Origin: Linnemannia schmuckeri
Taxonomy: Eukaryota; Mortierellomycota; Mortierellomycetes; Mortierellales; Mortierellaceae
Direction: 5' to 3'
DNA: 64,000 bases
Assembly (NCBI GenBank): GCA_029449235.1
Contig: JANATG010000001.1
Location: forward strand, 372,001 to 436,000
Shown here: piece by piece, positions 44,719 through 54,091 of the stretch
How positions within the stretch are numbered: the first letter of the stretch is position 1
Layout of the letters: every line of letters starts with the position of its first letter
Notes under the pieces: model-generated
What the model saw: only the letters and a program-made list of their open reading frames with translations
Database searches by the model: none
Told to the model about the DNA's origin: nothing
Position numbers and translations under genes: made by a program

Positions 44719-45940
44719 TTCTTTCTCTTTCTTTGTCTTTTTCAGCAGTTGTTCATTCGACTTGATGCAGAAAAAAATGAAGGCGAGTAGAAGTCAGAGT
44801 GAGGTTACGGAATGCAAAAAGATAAGGAAAGGAGGGTGAGGTGTGTCAAGGAGAATAGGAGGGTATAGAGAGAGGGGTATATCGAAGAGGGAAAAGGAGG
44901 ACGGAGAAGGGAGTTTTTGGACAAGCAGTCGTGTCCGATGTGGGAAGGGGTCGTTAATAGAGGGGGGCAGGGTGAAAGGAGGATGAGGATGGGGATGAAC
45001 GAAAGGGTGAAGGAGTGACAAAGAAGAAGAAGAGAGAAAAGCGAAGAAAGGGAAAGAAAGAAGTAAAAAGCACCCGAGACATAAAGGAATTCACTCGGTC
45101 TCCCAACGGTCAACAGCGGAGGCACAAAACAAGGTTGAATACCATCCACTGATATCAATTATTGGTATGTATAATAAATGTATATGGTGCCCATCCATCC
45201 CTCCTCTTCCAGGGTGCGAATACAAATACAAGGGAGCACCGTATATGTTCACAAAAGGGGAATCTGTTCCCTATTTTTTCTTTTCTTGTTTATTATTCTT
45301 GTACTCGTCCGAGGTACATTTTTTTTTTATTTCTCTGTTCTCTGCGTTCATCCATCCATCAATTCATGCCGGCATGCGCATGTTCTTCAACCGGTTCAGG
45401 TTCACGCAGGTGCCTTCTACTACATCGACACATTAAATGCGATCGTACATTCTTTTTGGTCTTTTCTTTTTCTCCCTTCCTCTCATGTCAAAGGGTCTAA
45501 TGGATTAAAATCCTCCTTTAATTTCCTCAAAAACAGGGCGCCTAAGTCGGATTATGAACAGACATCCTCCTCTTCTCATTTCTCTTCTCTTCTCCCTCCA
45601 CTTTTTACTTTAGTACTCGGGGCATTTGTCTGTCTCTTTTCTACCACTAGAAGCCTCCTTCATTTTAGCAAAAAATAGCATCTGCCCTCCTCCCCCTCAC
45701 TACTCCCTCCTCCCTGCAACTACGCTACCCCTCGTTGCTCTTCTCCTTGTCTGACTTGTTTTTACTTGTCGATGGTTGTTTGTTTGTTGGTTGTGCGCTC
45801 TCGCAATTGCATGCATCTCTCCTTTTCTCTCTGTCTGTCTCTGTCTCTCCTTTTCCTCCCTTTCTCGCTCCCTCCATCCCTCCCTCTGCTTGCCACTCGA
45901 CATGACATGAACGGGCTCCCAATAAAAACAACCACCAACG

Positions 45941-45979
<39 letters not shown>

Positions 45980-46250
45980 AACACACACACTCACATACAA
46001 GTAATTTCCATCACCACTACTAAAAAACTCGAGCTACCACAAAGTGCTCTCATCCCCTCACACCTCACTTTCCAATCCACTCATCCACTCACACTCTCAA
46101 CAGATACACATACATACTCGTGCACAAAAATACTGTTTTGAAAGCAGAGAGAAATAAAAAAATGCTCTAACCCAAAATACGCTTGGTGCTTGATATGCTT
46201 TTGCCTTGCCTTATTTGCACCGAACCTCCTTGTTGCTCATACCCTAAGTG

Positions 46251-46292
46251 TAGGTGTGGGTGTGGGTGTGGGTGTGGTGTGTGGTGTGAGTG
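46251..46292 (+). repeat. GGTGTG hexanucleotide repeat
   Basis: About seven copies of a GGTGTG unit with minor variation. Simple-sequence repeat in a spacer. Confidence 0.75.
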
Positions 46293-46372
46293 TGGATGCT
46301 AGCGTGGTTGCTAGTGTGGTTCCCAGACCCCTGTCCTTCTTCTCCTTGGTCCTATCATTTCGGCAGCCTAGG

Positions 46373-46403
<31 letters not shown>

Positions 46404-46652
46404 CCTGGGAAATAGAACCACCTGCTCCCTCATCGACAACTGGAAATCATTTCTCAATTCTTTGATGTGCGATTATCGAAATTGTATCAATGAAGAAGAG
46501 GCAAATCGATTTTCACCAGGACAATCTTCACTTGCTCGCCCTCCTCGCTCCTCGCTCTGCTTGTTTTTACCTTTCAGAAATCAACGCAATTGTAATTCGT
46601 CAATGAAAAAAAAGAGCTTTTGCTTTTGCCTTTTTCTTTTCCTTTTTGGAAC

Positions 46653-46695
46653 TTGGCTTGGGCTTGGGCTTGGGCTTGGGCTTGGGCTTGGGCTT
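46653..46695 (+). repeat. TTGGGC hexanucleotide repeat
   Basis: Seven consecutive perfect TTGGGC units. It resembles but is not the TTAGGG telomere repeat and lies inside a spacer between genes. Confidence 0.85.
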
Positions 46696-47078
46696 AGTTT
46701 TTTCCATTGTTTGTTGACAGTGTGTGCACAATTTACGTTGCTGTCAGTTGTGTGTTGCTTTTTTGTTTTGCAAAATTGTATTTTAGTACTTCAGAACATG
46801 ACTGGCAAAAAAAAGTCGAAAGAAGAAAAACGAAGCCGTCTACCATTCATGTGTTGTTCCTGTAATTGATATATGCAGACCAGCGTCGTACTCTCTCTCC
46901 TCCGTCTAATCCACCTTACCAGCCTGTGTCTGTCGGTCTGCCAACTCTCCGTCAGCTCTCCGGCCCATGCCATGCCCGCCTGTCAACCATCACACCATTG
47001 TTTCTCAACTCTCCTCCACCAACACCAATCAATCACGCCAGCGAACGAGAGTGAGAATAATAGGGCAACAGTCTCTAT

Positions 47079-49058
47079 CTAGCAATTGTTGTTGGACTTT
47101 GTGTTCAAGATAAGGCCGACAATCAATCCGTAGAGTCCCAAGACTTCTGCAAAAATGAGGACCAACACCATCGCTACAAACAGTCTTGGTTGGTATGCAT
47201 ATCCACGGACGCACTAAAATGAAATAGGCATTTGGGAAGACACAAGACAGCACGCAGGGAAATGAGTATGGGTAGGGTTAGACGTAGGATAAGGGAGGAG
47301 GACAAAGAAAAATTGATGTCAATAAAGTTGTGAGCAAACAAATAATAACCGGCAACTTATTTCCTTCTTTCTTTCATCAGCATTGACAATAAAACAACAA
47401 ACACATAAACACACACATGTGCAAAAAGGAAAAGAAAAAAGAGGAAGGAAAAAAAAAAGGCTCTGGACAAGTGTAAGTGGATACGCGTGTAACGATTATG
47501 CAAACAACATGCGCTTGAATGGCTTGCTTGTCCAGAGAATAAGAGATACTGATCGATGGTGTTCATCCACCAAAAGAGCACGAGGAAAAGGATGGACGAG
47601 TCCCATAGAAGGAAAAAAAATACGAATTAAATGTTTAACTTACCACGTCGCCTACGATGCCAATGGCATATCCGGCGGCCAATCCTGTAAGACCGACTGA
47701 CAGACCTGCGCCGAGATGGACAAACCCGCTATTACCGCCCAAAAGATCATTATATATAGGTTTAGTAACGACGCTTAGATAAAATCAATTGATTACAGAT
47801 GGGCTGCACATTGGCTGTCAGGAGCACAGCTGAAGTGAGTGTTTCCTTACGTATAGAGTGAGTATCCTGAAGGGAGCACTATAGTAGCCGTCATTAATCC
47901 CAACAAAGAGGAAGAGGGTCAGTATGGTGAATGTCCGTCGAATCGTGATGGCGTGACATGATAAACTTGACCGTTTTTGTCGAGTACTCCAAAAGAATTA
48001 TAGTAGACACATACATGCTCCTGCAATCAGAACAGAGATGACCAATCCGTAGACAGAGATAATACCGGCCATGACGACGGGAATGAGGGCCTACAGAGAT
48101 ACAGCGTGAATCAGAGAAAAAAACACTCGCTGATTGTTAATAAATGTAATTCGTACAAGGGCCGTTCCTTCGTAACAAAATAACATCAATTGGCCGATCC
48201 CGCTCGCAGCGAATCACATTGTTATCCACTGCCCCAGTATTCACTATCCGTACCTTCATCATGAGCTCAGGGCGGAAGGTTCCCATACCGGCAATACCGA
48301 TTCCTGACTTGAATGTACCATATCCTGCTCCCATGCCTAAATTAGTATTTTTAATGGTCAAAGCACGATATGAAATCTGGTAAGTGCTTCTGATCACCAA
48401 AGTCCTGAGCAATTGAAAAACTATGACTTCTTTAGTTGGTCGAGCAGGCAGTCCTGTCTGTATGTCTGTATGTCTGTTTGTCAGTTGGAACGGATCGCCG
48501 CGGTCGGTTTTTTGTAGAGTCGGTCAGCTGTTCCTGAAAGAAGCAGTCAGTCCATTTCTGATAGGGGTTATGGGTTGGTTGATGTCGTGTTGTGTCGTGC
48601 AGTGTGAGATATGTTTGGAGTCAAACTAAACAGAGGAAGTATTATCGCTGCTGCATTGCTTTGTGTTGTCTCTGTTATCAACGCGCTGGTTGTGTGTTCA
48701 CCGTATGTTGTGTCTGGTGCCTGCTCTGCTCTATGTGCTGCTTCTCATTCCTTTGGCACGGCGTCCAATTCTTCAAGTGCTGCTCAACTCCTCGCACTAA
48801 GAATCGTTGTTACGTACTGCTGAAGAGCATCTATGAACAAGAACGCCATAAAGAAAAAAAAGCACAGCGACGAGTGTGAGTTTCAAGCAACCTCCAAGAA
48901 TGGCCAACAAGAACCGTCCATACATTGCTCAAAGAGAGCAAATGCATAAACGTCAAAAGGGAGCAGATAAAACGTACAGCGCTGGCAACGCCCATGAGGC
49001 CAAAGAATGGCGCGAAGGGGGGACAGTAGTCGGAGGCGATGGGTGGTAGAGTGGCCAT
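47079..49058 (-). CDS. VMA3: V-type proton ATPase 16-kDa proteolipid subunit c
   Basis: Seven exons give 166 residues: 49058-48978, 48830-48818, 48336-48254, 48090-48015, 47878-47851, 47728-47644, 47213-47079. All joins are in phase. The protein has the four helices of subunit c, including GTFKSGIGIAGMGTFRPELM, PVVMAGIISVYGLVISVL, GLSVGLTGLAAGYAIGIVGD and, in helix 4, VLIFAEVLGLYGLIVGLIL. Glu145 is the essential proton-carrying glutamate. It forms the rotating ring of the Vo sector in vacuolar and other acidic-organelle membranes. The second exon is only 13 bp and supplies MLFS plus one base between ASA and SMGAG; without it helix 1 is too short and the frame breaks. A palindromic CRE-type site lies 215 bp upstream. 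Confidence 0.95.
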
Positions 49059-49272
49059 GTTTCTTTTTCTTGTTATTCGTAAAGAGAGTTGAGAGGAGGT
49101 GGTGGAGGCGGAGGAGGAAGAGGAGAGGAGAAGAGAGGAGAGGAATGGTGAGGGGTGGAGTGAGGAGTGAGGTTATCTGACAAAGTTACATGGGCCTGAC
49201 CATGCAAGTCGATCGCGAATGCGAGTGAGTGACTGGCCACGGGTCGACTTCTTGGACACCTGCAAAAACTTC

Positions 49273-49280
49273 TGACGTCA
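49273..49280. promoter_or_regulatory. CRE/ATF-type site TGACGTCA
   Basis: A perfect TGACGTCA palindrome lies about 215 bp upstream of the V-ATPase subunit c ATG, in the short gap to the next gene. bZIP factors of the CREB/ATF type bind this sequence. A TGCGTCACG half-match follows at about 49310. Confidence 0.5.
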
Positions 49281-49357
49281 CAATCATCTGGTTTCTGGAC
49301 GCATTTACTGCGTCACGTCTCGTATGAAAATTAATTATTAAAAGTGACAACTCGGGA

Positions 49358-52300
49358 CTAGACGTGAAACTTGTAGACGTTCTTCATGTACCAGTCGCCC
49401 TTGAACACCTTGGCCTGACCAACAATCATCGTCATCCGCTCAATCAACGGCTGCTGCTGCTTGTTCTTTTTGTCCTTGGCTGCCGCCCGTTCATGTCTCT
49501 TCCGTCTCGAGAACCGGTCCATGCTCGGCTCCTTCTTCAAGTGTGTCCGCCCCGTAAACTCATCATACTCGTACATGTCGTAGAATCCACCGCCGCCGTT
49601 AGTATCTCTCTGCAGTTTCTCTTGCTGTTGTCGCTGTTGTCTCTTCCTTTGCAACTTTTGTTGGCGATGACGAAGACGGCGGGCCTCTTCATCCCCGCTG
49701 CTGCCATCAATTTCGCTATCCTCCTCAAAACTCTCATCCTCATCCTCCTCATCAACATAGTCGTCGTCTGGATTCTCAAAGGTATCAGTCAGCTCGACCC
49801 AAGGCTGCTCGGTCAACAAGTCATCTCCCAACGAGGGGCGACGACCTTGCTGCTGAAGCTGCTGTAGGCGAGCCACTCGCTTCTGGCGCAGCATCTCAGC
49901 CTGAACCGCCAATGCCACCGCACGTGCCTCAACTTGCTCCGAGACAGTGACCTTCAAGGTACCCATGTGACCCGACACTCTCAAGAACCGGTACCCCAAT
50001 CGCTCTACTGATACCTGGCTTCTATAGGTAGACGACGACAGCGACGAGGACGAGGACGCATCCGAGATGGTGCTCTGGGCAGACACATACGACGATCGAA
50101 CACTGATGGCTGACGAAAGAGCGGACTTGGTTCCTTGTTGCTGCAGGTGCTGGGATTTAGAGCCACCAAGAGCAGACGGCGAAGGCGAGCCACCATTCAA
50201 CAGCTCATCACCTTCGAGACGACCAATCATCTGGATACCAATCTTATCGCGCCACCAGCGCAACTCTGCAGGATCCTCAATGACCGTCCACTGAACCAGG
50301 GGCGATCCATAGAACGAAACACCGTTGTCCAACTCGAGCTTTTGGAGCCGCTGGTGGACTGTAATAAACAGATGTTGGAACTTGAGGCCTGCTTGGTTGC
50401 CCTGACGCTTGATGGTCGAACTGTAGGGGTTTGACGAGGACGACGATGACGGGATTGCCATGGGAGGGGGTGATGACGACAAGTTGGCTGGTGTGGGAGG
50501 AGACGACGAGTCCAGAGGAGAGGGTGAGGTGGGCAGCATCGGATTTGAAGAGTCAGACGACCGGGGTATATCGACGCCTTGGGTATAATTCGTTCCATTC
50601 AACGATGAGGGCTCCTCGGCCACGGCGGCTACTATAGGAGCGTTCGCAGAGACAGCCAATGTCTTGTTCTTGTACTCGGCGGGGTTGTAAGGGGTGACAA
50701 TGGGTCTGGGTGTCGTCACTTTGGAGTTGGATGAAGCGCCAGGAGTCGAGGGCGACTTGATAGCCGCAACGGCCTTGGAAGCGAATCCAGTAATGGCGCG
50801 GGGCTTCTTCTTGAGACTGAAATAGTCCGACTCGCCTGTTCCATTAGTGGCTGTACTGCTTGGGGTGGGTGTGGCAAATGAGTTCTTGGTGGGGCTGATG
50901 GGTGTGCCAACGTCGTACCCATTGTTTTGCTGCTGCTGCTGGTTTGTTGACGAGTCCTTACCGTGGAAGCTCGGAGTGGCGACGGCGATAGACCGTTGAA
51001 GCAACAGCTTAGCACCCAGGGTGAATCCACTGGCAGACTTGGCTAGCACCTTGTACTCGGGATATGTCAACAAAGTGTGTCGACCAAGTCGTGTCACAAA
51101 TACTCTCCGGCCACCGGATGAAGATCCAAGGGTGCTCTTGCTTCTTGTGCTGCTAGAGCGGTGAGGGGCGCTACCTGGAGCGATCGTCACTCGGTTGTGA
51201 TCCGAGACCGTCGAGACCGTAGTAGCTGAACTAGTGCGGCGTCCATTGCTGCTGCCATTGGGATGATGTGGCGGGAGAGGAGGCGGGAAATCAGATGTAG
51301 GCGAGTTAAGAGGCGAAAGAGTCGTCCTGCTGCTGCTTGACCGTTCCAAGTTGGGCTGACGGTGGGCTGCAAGTGGGTCCATGAATGTGTACTTCTTGGA
51401 AGCTTCGACAAAGTGGAGTTCGTTGTCTTGCATCACATCAAACTTGAACTTGAGACCGTTGCGACTGTAGATGTGGAGCTGCGCAATTGCCTGCTTCTTG
51501 AACTGTGATCCTCCATCGGCAGCCGCCGCCGCTTCAGATCCACGGCGATCGTTGCTAACAGAAGATCCCTCCTGAGGACCAGACTCCGGGTCGATGAGAC
51601 CACTTGCCAAGGGCCCGCTGCTTCCCTTCCGAGAACCGGCTCCTGGTACTGTTCCAGCTGGTGTTGTCGAGACTGAGGATCGTCGCTGCAGGGCCTTGTG
51701 CTTCTTTTTTGATATCAGATTGGTTCCATCTGTTCTACCAGTCGAATACACACCCCTCCTTCTCTCAAGAGCATCGATCTGAGCGGGGTCCTTGTCCTTG
51801 GAAGTGTACTCTCCATCACTGTCAGGGAAGATAGGTTTCTGAGATCGTTGATGAGCGTAGTCCTGGGGTCGATCCAACAGGCTGGTCCATTCCTGAGACT
51901 CCTTTAGACTGTCGACGGCGTCAATGACCTCCTGGAGGGACGAGTTTAGGTTTTGGAGACTAGTGTTGTGGTTCGACATGTTCAGCAGTGCCTCCAGATT
52001 GTGATCCTCCTCCTCGCTGTCACTGGAAGACTTACTTCCACGCTGCTTCTTGCGCTTCTGCAACAACAACTGGCGCTTGAGCTTCTGGGAGACCGAGGCG
52101 GCATCAAGGTTGTCGAGGATCGAAGTTGGCGTAGGGCTAGAGGGAGAGTTTGAGACAGGAGAAGCAGTGATCTCGGAATCCAACAGGGTCGACGAGATGG
52201 CCTCCAAGGAAGGGTCTTGGCGCTTGAACTTCTTCACCAGCTTGAACAAGAAGAAGCCGTTGGGACCCTCGGTTTCCAAGTCAAGATGGTACTGCTCAAA

Positions 52301-54091
52301 GACTTGCTCCTTGGTCAAGATCTGGTGAGACTCAAGACGCTGCTGGTGGATACCGTCCTGGTGCCAGAGCCATGGGGCCTTCTTGACGGGCTGAGGCTTG
52401 GCGTTATTCCTCTTGGACAACGACCGTGTGAGGGCTAAGGCGCGTGGAGGGACCATGGGGAATCCTGCAGCATCCATAACCATGCTTCTGGTCATTTGCT
52501 TCCTCGTGTTGCTAGCGGCGGTGGTGGTAGAAGAGCAAACCGAAGGGGGCGAAGGCGCGCCAACATCGATGGTGAGTTCCTTGCGAGCATTTTCACGGAT
52601 ACTGGTGGTGGTCGAAGATTTTTGGGGAATAGGTGCAGAGATAGATGTCTCGACTCGCTGAGGAGGAGTTTTAAGCTGAGGTAGTTGTGGGATAGGTGGC
52701 AAAGGAGCTGTGCGAACGGGTGGCAATGGCTCAGGTTCGTCCTCGTAGCTGACAAAGACAATATCCTGTCGAGTCTCAACCTCTGGCAAAGCCGGACTCT
52801 CGGCGGCAGCTTTGGATGTCGTATCGATCTCGGATGTTGAGAATGCGGTTGTGGAGAGTGCAGACTCTGAATCTGGATCCAATGCAAAGCTAAACCTGGA
52901 GATGTTGTCGGGGATCGCTGGAAGAAGCTCTTGCTTGAACTCGCGAGTCTCGACGCTCACTATCTCTGCTTTCTGAGGTTCGGCAGATCTTGTAACTCGG
53001 GTGGTAGAATGTGAAATCGATCGCGCCTGAATGACCTCCTGCACCTCCAAGACCTCTGGATAGCTTTCCTGTATCTCTTGGTGTTTCTTGCGCGACACAG
53101 AGTGGGCTTTATCATGCTTCTGGAGAACATTGATGGGTGATAGTGGTGGCGAAGGGAGCGCCTCCTGGTTCTCCTCGTGTCTTGGTTCGACAGCAGCAGT
53201 TGTTTCAATGACGAACGTTGTGAGAGAGTGGTGTCCATTCGTCGGACTATCGCTGTAGTTGGTTTGGCTGGGAGGCGAGGAAGGAGGTGAAACTAAGGAG
53301 GTGCGCTGGGAGTCTTCATAATCGTGGGAAGCCGCATACACCTCTGTTCCGATGCCATCGTAAAAATCGCCCAAGTGCAAAGGTTCCGCTCGTTCTTTTC
53401 CTTTGCCTATCGTCCGTGTCAGAGTCGAGGTCGAGGAAGTCGTCGAGGAGGAAGTGTGCCGAGTAAGGCGTTGATTGTTTGTGTGTGCTACTGCGATCCC
53501 ACTTGACTCTGGCTGTTCTGGTAAGAATCCAGTAGCAGCAGATGCGTCCCAGTGATTGTTGTTGGTGTGATGGTGATGACTCCTTTGACTTGTTGACAAT
53601 GACGAGGCTATAGAAGCCGTTGTGACCGATGCAGTCGAAGATGCGGCTGTCTCTGATACGGGTCTGAATGGCGCTGTTATTGTCGTCGATGTTGATATAG
53701 GTGCAGAAATCAAGGACATGGTGGTGCTTGAGTCGGTAGGGGCAAAGGTCATGATAGAAGATGCGCTGGATTGCAAGATGGGGGAGTGCACAGTCGGGAT
53801 CAGACGGTCGGGCGACATGGGCGTTTGGGCCACGATCATAGGGACATGGTCGACGCTTGTTGGGGGCATAGCCATGTAGAGGATCGAGTTGGTAGCCTTT
53901 TTCAGCGATTTTGTCCAGCTCTTGCTCTTCCGGTGGTCAGATGTGGTAGTTTCCTTGGAGTAGTGACTTGCTGTATCCGAGGCGGGAAAGTGCGAAGCTG
54001 TGGTGTCGACTGGAACTGCATAAATGTCGGCGTTGTGTGGCGCATCCTTGGCCGCTTCAGGTTGCTGACGTGATTTCTTTTCCTTAGCCAT
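49358..54091 (-). CDS. Large low-complexity protein with scattered conserved-looking blocks, unrecognised
   Basis: One frame of 1577 residues. Most is Ser/Thr/Pro-rich and disordered, but several blocks look folded. One is at ~567-627 (KKAPWLWHQDGIHQQRLE to NGFFLFKLVKKFKR); another at ~860-905 has alternating strands (AQLHIYSRNGLKFKFDVMQ); others are at ~990-1045, ~1230-1296 (FQHLFITVHQRLQKLELDNG to LVQWTVIEDPAELRWWRDK) and ~1350-1410. The C-terminus is acidic, then Gln/Arg-rich, and ends in a short block VFKGDWYMKNVYKFHV. There is no transmembrane helix or signal peptide. The strand-rich blocks could belong to a split beta-sandwich or PH-like fold, which is only a guess. The start at ATG 54091 is the first in frame after a stop-containing leader. 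The gene lies 299 bp upstream of the V-ATPase gene on the same strand. Confidence 0.8.
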   Translation of the reverse strand: MAKEKKSRQQPEAAKDAPHNADIYAVPVDTTASHFPASDTASHYSKETTTSDHRKSKSWTKSLKKATNSILYMAMPPTSVDHVPMIVAQTPMSPDRLIPTVHSPILQSSASSIMTFAPTDSSTTMSLISAPISTSTTITAPFRPVSETAASSTASVTTASIASSLSTSQRSHHHHTNNNHWDASAATGFLPEQPESSGIAVAHTNNQRLTRHTSSSTTSSTSTLTRTIGKGKERAEPLHLGDFYDGIGTEVYAASHDYEDSQRTSLVSPPSSPPSQTNYSDSPTNGHHSLTTFVIETTAAVEPRHEENQEALPSPPLSPINVLQKHDKAHSVSRKKHQEIQESYPEVLEVQEVIQARSISHSTTRVTRSAEPQKAEIVSVETREFKQELLPAIPDNISRFSFALDPDSESALSTTAFSTSEIDTTSKAAAESPALPEVETRQDIVFVSYEDEPEPLPPVRTAPLPPIPQLPQLKTPPQRVETSISAPIPQKSSTTTSIRENARKELTIDVGAPSPPSVCSSTTTAASNTRKQMTRSMVMDAAGFPMVPPRALALTRSLSKRNNAKPQPVKKAPWLWHQDGIHQQRLESHQILTKEQVFEQYHLDLETEGPNGFFLFKLVKKFKRQDPSLEAISSTLLDSEITASPVSNSPSSPTPTSILDNLDAASVSQKLKRQLLLQKRKKQRGSKSSSDSEEEDHNLEALLNMSNHNTSLQNLNSSLQEVIDAVDSLKESQEWTSLLDRPQDYAHQRSQKPIFPDSDGEYTSKDKDPAQIDALERRRGVYSTGRTDGTNLISKKKHKALQRRSSVSTTPAGTVPGAGSRKGSSGPLASGLIDPESGPQEGSSVSNDRRGSEAAAAADGGSQFKKQAIAQLHIYSRNGLKFKFDVMQDNELHFVEASKKYTFMDPLAAHRQPNLERSSSSRTTLSPLNSPTSDFPPPLPPHHPNGSSNGRRTSSATTVSTVSDHNRVTIAPGSAPHRSSSTRSKSTLGSSSGGRRVFVTRLGRHTLLTYPEYKVLAKSASGFTLGAKLLLQRSIAVATPSFHGKDSSTNQQQQQNNGYDVGTPISPTKNSFATPTPSSTATNGTGESDYFSLKKKPRAITGFASKAVAAIKSPSTPGASSNSKVTTPRPIVTPYNPAEYKNKTLAVSANAPIVAAVAEEPSSLNGTNYTQGVDIPRSSDSSNPMLPTSPSPLDSSSPPTPANLSSSPPPMAIPSSSSSSNPYSSTIKRQGNQAGLKFQHLFITVHQRLQKLELDNGVSFYGSPLVQWTVIEDPAELRWWRDKIGIQMIGRLEGDELLNGGSPSPSALGGSKSQHLQQQGTKSALSSAISVRSSYVSAQSTISDASSSSSLSSSTYRSQVSVERLGYRFLRVSGHMGTLKVTVSEQVEARAVALAVQAEMLRQKRVARLQQLQQQGRRPSLGDDLLTEQPWVELTDTFENPDDDYVDEEDEDESFEEDSEIDGSSGDEEARRLRHRQQKLQRKRQQRQQQEKLQRDTNGGGGFYDMYEYDEFTGRTHLKKEPSMDRFSRRKRHERAAAKDKKNKQQQPLIERMTMIVGQAKVFKGDWYMKNVYKFHV

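Larger units (their letters stand above)
44719..47078. other. Gene-poor spacer
   Basis: Nothing coding is supported in 2.4 kb. It contains the CT-rich leader side of the membrane protein gene, an A37 run at 45941-45977, a T30 run at 46374-46403, and two short tandem repeats listed separately. Confidence 0.55.

Noticed and set aside
46653..46695. TTGGGC array as a telomere remnant
   Set aside because: The unit is not TTAGGG, the array is only seven units, and ordinary genes lie on both sides.
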